A stretch of DNA of 64,000 nt. It comes from Micromonospora sp045209745. Its GTDB lineage: Bacteria; Actinomycetota; Actinomycetes; Mycobacteriales; Micromonosporaceae. The position numbers and the translations under genes were made by a program. The stretch is from the NCBI RefSeq assembly GCF_045209745.1, contig NZ_CP109273.1:2480001-2544000 (forward strand), in the 5' to 3' direction. This document shows positions 60,582 to 64,000 of the stretch, piece by piece. Within the stretch, counting starts at the first letter, position 1. Every line of letters starts with the position of its first letter. The notes under the pieces were generated by a model. It was not told where the DNA came from and did not search any database. It was given only the letters and a program-made list of their open reading frames with translations.

Positions 60582-60626
60582 CTAGGGACGTCTGGGACGA
60601 CTCCAATATAACTAAGACGTCCCTAG
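60582..60626. promoter_or_regulatory. Operator-like inverted repeat between divergent AICE units
   Basis: CTAGGGACGTC (60582-60592) and GACGTCCCTAG (60616-60626) are perfect inverted copies 23 bp apart, flanking the A/T-rich CCAATATAACTAA. They lie 10 bp upstream of the HTH-PLD start and about 115 bp before the divergent SCO3933-like gene. This arrangement fits dimer binding over a promoter. Confidence 0.65.
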
Positions 60627-60741
60627 ATGTACAGCAGGTCGGTGAGGTCGTCACCTGGATCGGAGAACTATATGGACAGAGGCCAGAGCAAATGTCCACC
60701 GGGGACAGGCTCAACCACCGGCCAGACACAGGAGGTCTGTT

Positions 60742-61059
60742 GTGAAGCTGTACGTGGACACCACGAGCAAGCAGGTGACGGCGTCGAAGGACCCGGAGCC
60801 GAAGAACGACCAGAACGGCAATCAGAAGTCCGAGAAGAACACGGGCCGGCTCATGTGGTCTACCCAGGTCTTCGTGCTCGACGAGAACGGCGGGGAGGTC
60901 ATCACCATCACCACGGCGGGAGAGAAGCCGAGCGTGAAGGTGGGCGACTTCCTGGCCGTCGAGCAGTTGGAGGCCATTCCGTGGGCGACCAACGGGCGCA
61001 ACGGCGTCGCGTTCCGGGCGGTCTCGCTGAAGCCGAAGACTGGTTCTCCGGCCAAGTAG
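60742..61059 (+). CDS. SCO3933-like AICE regulatory protein
   Basis: The 105-residue protein starts at a GTG with a GGAGG ribosome site. It has the N-terminal strand MKLYVDTTSKQVTASKDPEP, a charged loop, then VFVLDENGGEVITITTAGE, VKVGDFLAVEQLEAIPW and NGVAFRAVSLKP, the pattern of the SCO3933 family, a small beta-rich protein in the transfer region of actinomycete elements. Role in the element is inferred from the family. Confidence 0.7.
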   Translation: MKLYVDTTSKQVTASKDPEPKNDQNGNQKSEKNTGRLMWSTQVFVLDENGGEVITITTAGEKPSVKVGDFLAVEQLEAIPWATNGRNGVAFRAVSLKPKTGSPAK

Positions 61060-61301
61060 TCCCTCGCACGACGTGCTGTGTGAGCCACCTGGTGTCCGTA
61101 GCAATCGAAGCGGCCTGATGGTCCGCTGAACTCAACTGCATACAGGCCCGGGAACGATTCCGATTCCTACGTTCCTGGTCCGGTCATCACCTGCGGTGGT
61201 GGCACCCCGCAAGAGCTGGCGCGGGGTCGGTACCGATTCCTACATCTGCCGACCCCGTGCCCTCCAACTCATCCAACCCAATGTGCTTGGGAGGACTCGT
61301 C

Positions 61302-62246
61302 GTGTCCAAGTCTAGCCCCCGCCGGTTCGCCGGCAGGTCAACCGGAACGGTGACGGTCATCGAGGCCAAGGTCCACCGTTCCTCCGCACGCAACGCCAAG
61401 ATGGCGTTCATCCTCACGGCGGTCATCGTCGGTGTCCTGGCGGCCGTGGTGGCCGCCGCGTACTGGCACCCCATCGTGTCCCTGTTCGTCGGCGCGCTGA
61501 TCGGCGTTCCAACCGGCGGGCTCGTCTGGGTGCTCGTCCGCGTCTGGCCGGTTATCCGGCTGCTGTGGTGGTGGACCCCGGAAACCATCCTCGGTGCCCT
61601 GCTGCTCACCGCGTGGGTGCAGCTGGCCAACCACACCCCGACCCTGGTGACCCTGCTCGTGGTCGCCCTGGTCGTCGGCGTCCCCGCCGCCATCCGCCCG
61701 GTCCGCCGCCAGGTCAAAGCCTGGACCTGGTGCCTCGTGGTGCGCCATCGGCTGCGTGTGTGCTTCGCGCAGTTCATCATCGCCAACCAGTCCGGCAGCC
61801 TGCCGCTGATCCTGTGGGCACGTCCTACCCCGATTGGTGAGCGGGTCTGGGTCTACCTGCGCCCCGGCCTGTCCGCCAAGGACCTGGAAGGCCGCCTCGA
61901 CAAGATCGCGGTCACCTGCCACGCCTCCACCGTGCTCATCGAGCGCGCTTCGGAGAACAACGCCGCATACCTGCGGTTCGACATCAAACGCCGGGAGGTG
62001 CTAACCGCCCACGTCGGCTCCCCGCTGGTCGACGTGATCGACCCGGCCGCGCCCGTCTCGGCATCGCCGCTGACGGTGCCCACTGCCCTGGACCTGCCGG
62101 ACGTCACCGCTCCGACGATCACCCTTCCGACCCAGGGCAAGCCCGCCGGCAAGAAGCCGGCTGCGACCTCCACGGCCAACGGCAGTAAGCCCGCGGCTTC
62201 CTCGGCGTCGTCCGTGCCGGACGACGACACCTCCGACTGGATCTGA
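61302..62246 (+). CDS. Membrane protein preceding the AICE translocase
   Basis: The 314-residue protein has three or four membrane helices in the first 130 residues (AFILTAVIVGVLAAVVAAAY, PIVSLFVGALIGVPTGGLVW, LVTLLVVALVVGVPAAIRPV), a soluble middle domain (ANQSGSLPLILWARPTPIGE) and a Ser/Lys-rich tail. The GTG at 61302 has GGGAGG upstream; an ATG in the frame lies at 61257. It sits in the place of the membrane-anchoring partner of the FtsK-like translocase. Confidence 0.65.
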   Translation: MSKSSPRRFAGRSTGTVTVIEAKVHRSSARNAKMAFILTAVIVGVLAAVVAAAYWHPIVSLFVGALIGVPTGGLVWVLVRVWPVIRLLWWWTPETILGALLLTAWVQLANHTPTLVTLLVVALVVGVPAAIRPVRRQVKAWTWCLVVRHRLRVCFAQFIIANQSGSLPLILWARPTPIGERVWVYLRPGLSAKDLEGRLDKIAVTCHASTVLIERASENNAAYLRFDIKRREVLTAHVGSPLVDVIDPAAPVSASPLTVPTALDLPDVTAPTITLPTQGKPAGKKPAATSTANGSKPAASSASSVPDDDTSDWI

Positions 62247-62328
62247 CCTCAACCCAACCCGGGATGCGAGGAGCCGTTGCGGCTCGTTCGTGTGGCTCCT
62301 CGCGCCCACAACGCCCAGGAGGGCAGTC

Positions 62329-63198
62329 ATGACCACCACGATTCCCACTACCGCTGATGCGGTGCCGGTGGGTCCTGGCCTGTCGATGTTCGACCCGATC
62401 TTCATCGGGATCGACGAGTTCGGCCAACCCGTCTACCTGGACGTCATCTACCGCAACCTGCTCACCGCAGGCGAACCCGGCGGCGGTAAGTCCGGCCTGA
62501 TCAACAACATCTGCGGCCACGCCGCCTTGTGTGACAACACCCGCCTGGTGCTCTTCGACGCCAAACTCGTCGAACTCGGCCCCTGGCGCGACCTCGCCGA
62601 CGCGTTCATCGGCCCCGACATCGACCAGGGCATCGACGTGCTGCGTCGCCTCCTGGTCGTGGCCACCAACCGCTACGCCTGGCTGCTGGCCAACCGGCGC
62701 CGCAAGCTCGCCGACGGCGACGGCATGTCCGTCATCGTCACCATCATCGACGAACTCGCCATGTTCTCCACCGTCCTCGGCACCAAGGCACAGCAGGAAG
62801 AGTTCTCCACCCTCCTGCGCGGGCTCGTCTCCCTCGGCCGCGCCTGCGGCATGCCCGTCATCGCCGCTACCCAACGCCCGAGTTGGGACATCATCCCCGC
62901 CAGCCTGCGGGACCTGTTCGGCTACCGGGCCGCGTTCCGGTGCACCTCGCTGAACAGCTCCAACATCATCCTCGGTCAGGGCTGGGCCGAGCAGGGCTAC
63001 ACCGCCTCCGACATCTCCCCGACGAATCAGGGCGCGGCCTACCTCCTGGCCGAAGGCGGCGTTCCCCGCCGCATCAAGGCCGCCTACCTCACCGACACCG
63101 ACATCTACAACATCGCCGACTACGCCGCCTGGACCCGCCGCCCCACCACCGCCAGCACTGCGGCGGTCAACCCGACCGAATGGGAGATGGCGGCATGA
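62329..63198 (+). CDS. FtsK/SpoIIIE-type DNA translocase (TraB-like transfer protein)
   Basis: The 289-residue P-loop ATPase carries Walker A GEPGGGKS (48-55), Walker B VTIIDELAMF (137-146) and the AATQRPSWD motif of FtsK-like translocases. It is short and lacks N-terminal membrane helices, which may be supplied by the previous gene. Actinomycete elements transfer double-stranded DNA with such a single protein. The ATG at 62329 has GGAGGG upstream. Confidence 0.88.
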   Translation: MTTTIPTTADAVPVGPGLSMFDPIFIGIDEFGQPVYLDVIYRNLLTAGEPGGGKSGLINNICGHAALCDNTRLVLFDAKLVELGPWRDLADAFIGPDIDQGIDVLRRLLVVATNRYAWLLANRRRKLADGDGMSVIVTIIDELAMFSTVLGTKAQQEEFSTLLRGLVSLGRACGMPVIAATQRPSWDIIPASLRDLFGYRAAFRCTSLNSSNIILGQGWAEQGYTASDISPTNQGAAYLLAEGGVPRRIKAAYLTDTDIYNIADYAAWTRRPTTASTAAVNPTEWEMAA

Positions 63199-63404
63199 CC
63201 ACCCGCGAACGCGCCTACGCCAAGGCCAACAACCAGTACGCCGCGACCTTCACCGAACTGTGGGTCATCGGCCGTCCCGAGGACATCGCCGCCATGGTCC
63301 GAGTCGCATCCGCCAGCGGCCGACTCGTCTACCTGTCCTCGCCCACCCCGATGGGCGGCGACGACAACCGCCAACGCCGCTACCTGCGGCTGCGCACCCA
63401 CTGA
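63195..63404 (+). CDS. Small AICE transfer-region protein, 69 aa
   Basis: The product is about 69 residues (AYAKANNQYAATFTELWVIG, ending RYLRLRTH). Its ATG overlaps the translocase stop (ATGA), so it is coupled. Family not recognised; it resembles short proteins located after the translocase gene in related elements. Confidence 0.6.
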   Translation: MTTRERAYAKANNQYAATFTELWVIGRPEDIAAMVRVASASGRLVYLSSPTPMGGDDNRQRRYLRLRTH

Positions 63405-63489
63405 TCGGCCGACAGGACCAGATCCCGCCTGGCAGCAGAGCTGGTCCTGCCGACCTCCCACCAAGCCCTTCTGAAAGGACGTGGCTGCC

Positions 63490-63888
63490 ATGAAGGCTAC
63501 CCACAACCCACCCACCGCAGGACCGGTCACCCCTGCTGACCTGCTGCGGATGGCCGCCCTCTACCTCCAGCGGCACGGCTGGACCCAGGGCGACTACTAC
63601 TCGATCGTCTTCGACGCCCTCGCTCCCCGGGCCTGCGTCTCCGGCGCTATCGGCATGGCCGCCTACGGTGTGGCCACTGATCTGCCGTTCTTCACCACCC
63701 GACCCGAGTGCGGCGACTACCGCGCCGCCGCGTTCGCGCTGCTCGACTACCTCGGCTTCACTGCCTCGTCCGAGCTGTTCGGCTGGAACGACGACCCGCG
63801 TCGCACTGTCGCCGAGGTCATCCACACCCTCAACGCCGCCGCCGACCGGTGGAACTCCCTCCACACCGAGGGAGGCGAGAAGCGATGA
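63490..63888 (+). CDS. DUF6197-like small protein, 132 aa
   Basis: The product has LLRMAALYLQRHGWTQGDYY, ACVSGAIGMAAYGVA and RTVAEVIHTLNAAADRW, a pattern I associate with DUF6197 proteins of actinomycete mobile elements. No signal or membrane segment. ATG 63490 is preferred over GTG 63481 for ribosome-site spacing. Its stop overlaps the next start. Confidence 0.6.
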   Translation: MKATHNPPTAGPVTPADLLRMAALYLQRHGWTQGDYYSIVFDALAPRACVSGAIGMAAYGVATDLPFFTTRPECGDYRAAAFALLDYLGFTASSELFGWNDDPRRTVAEVIHTLNAAADRWNSLHTEGGEKR

Positions 63889-64000
63889 GCACCGTCAAGA
63901 AGCCGTTGACACCGAACCGCCCTCGGCAGAAGCGCCGCACCGTCGTCGAGAACGACGAATTCGCCGCCTTCGGCCGCCGGATCATCCGCGCTCACGGCCG
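63885..64000 (+). CDS. Hypothetical AICE protein (3' partial)
   Basis: Starts at ATG 63885 overlapping the previous stop (ATGA) and runs off the window. The visible 38 residues are basic (TPNRPRQKRRTVVEND) then FAAFGRRIIRAHG. Too short to assign. Confidence 0.55.
   Translation, partial: MSTVKKPLTPNRPRQKRRTVVENDEFAAFGRRIIRAHG

Larger units (their letters stand above)
58784..64000. mobile_element. Left part of an actinomycete integrative and conjugative element (AICE), continues past the edge
   Basis: The gene order HD hydrolase, Nudix, HTH regulator, SCO3933-like protein, membrane protein, FtsK/SpoIIIE translocase, small transfer-region proteins is typical of pSAM2-like AICEs in Streptomyces and Micromonospora. 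Replication initiator, excisionase and integrase genes and the intact target tRNA are expected to the right of the window. The true left boundary could be the footprint at 53836 or the degenerate one near 56820. Confidence 0.7.

Overview
The window is high-GC actinobacterial DNA. The carotenoid, Tad-pilus and integrative-element gene sets, the gene style (GTG/TTG starts, ATGA overlaps, GC-rich third positions) and the CCA-less tRNA cluster point to a Micromonosporaceae genome, most likely Micromonospora or a close relative. The assignment is inferred from gene content, not from a marker gene.

Layout. 1-5.6 kb: ordinary chromosome (enoyl-CoA hydratase end, orphan amino-acid-type binding lipoprotein, small hypotheticals, DUF2786 and SRPBCC proteins, a Gly/Pro repeat protein). 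5.6-7.6 kb: tRNA-Glu, tRNA-Asp and tRNA-Phe on the minus strand; a 65 bp perfect repeat of the tRNA-Phe 3' part brackets a 1.55 kb mini-island with three small membrane proteins and no integrase. 7.7-13.8 kb: polysaccharide deacetylase, then a carotenoid locus (crtE-crtI-idi and a MerR/cobalamin-binding regulator on minus, crtB divergent on plus) with a perfect 16 bp palindrome between crtE and crtB. 13.8-15.7 kb: a gene remnant and a mercuric-reductase-like flavoprotein.

15.7-29.1 kb is a likely alpha-1,3-glucan utilisation locus: LacI regulator, sugar-binding lipoprotein, two ABC permeases, GH13 alpha-glucosidase and two large secreted GH87-type glucanases carrying discoidin, FN3 and CARDB modules. 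Secreted enzymes would cut the glucan, the transporter would import oligosaccharides, and the GH13 enzyme would release glucose. The transporter ATPase is absent and must be encoded elsewhere. 29.1-31 kb: a second enoyl-CoA hydratase and a Rieske/DUF2231 protein.

31.1-42 kb is a Tad (tight adherence) pilus locus: a twelve-gene minus-strand run, mostly with overlapping or near-abutting genes, and a divergent prepilin peptidase. The only candidate major pilin lacks the usual Glu+5. 42-52 kb: PAP2 phosphatase, zinc-ribbon protein, a second sugar ABC system with a fused double permease and a Tat lipoprotein binding protein, an IclR regulator, a large secreted Ig-like protein and an SDR dehydrogenase.

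From about 52.1 kb to the end is accessory DNA. It contains a GntR plus three-gene small-protein cassette flanked by repeats, a tRNA 3'-end footprint, A/T-richer genes (a membrane protein and a RelA/SpoT-type alarmone synthetase resembling toxSAS proteins), a noncoding stretch with a strong nested hairpin, and the left part of an actinomycete integrative and conjugative element (HD hydrolase, Nudix, HTH-PLD regulator with a clear operator, SCO3933-like protein, membrane protein, FtsK/SpoIIIE translocase and small transfer-region genes). The element runs off the right edge, so its replication, excision and integration genes are not visible.
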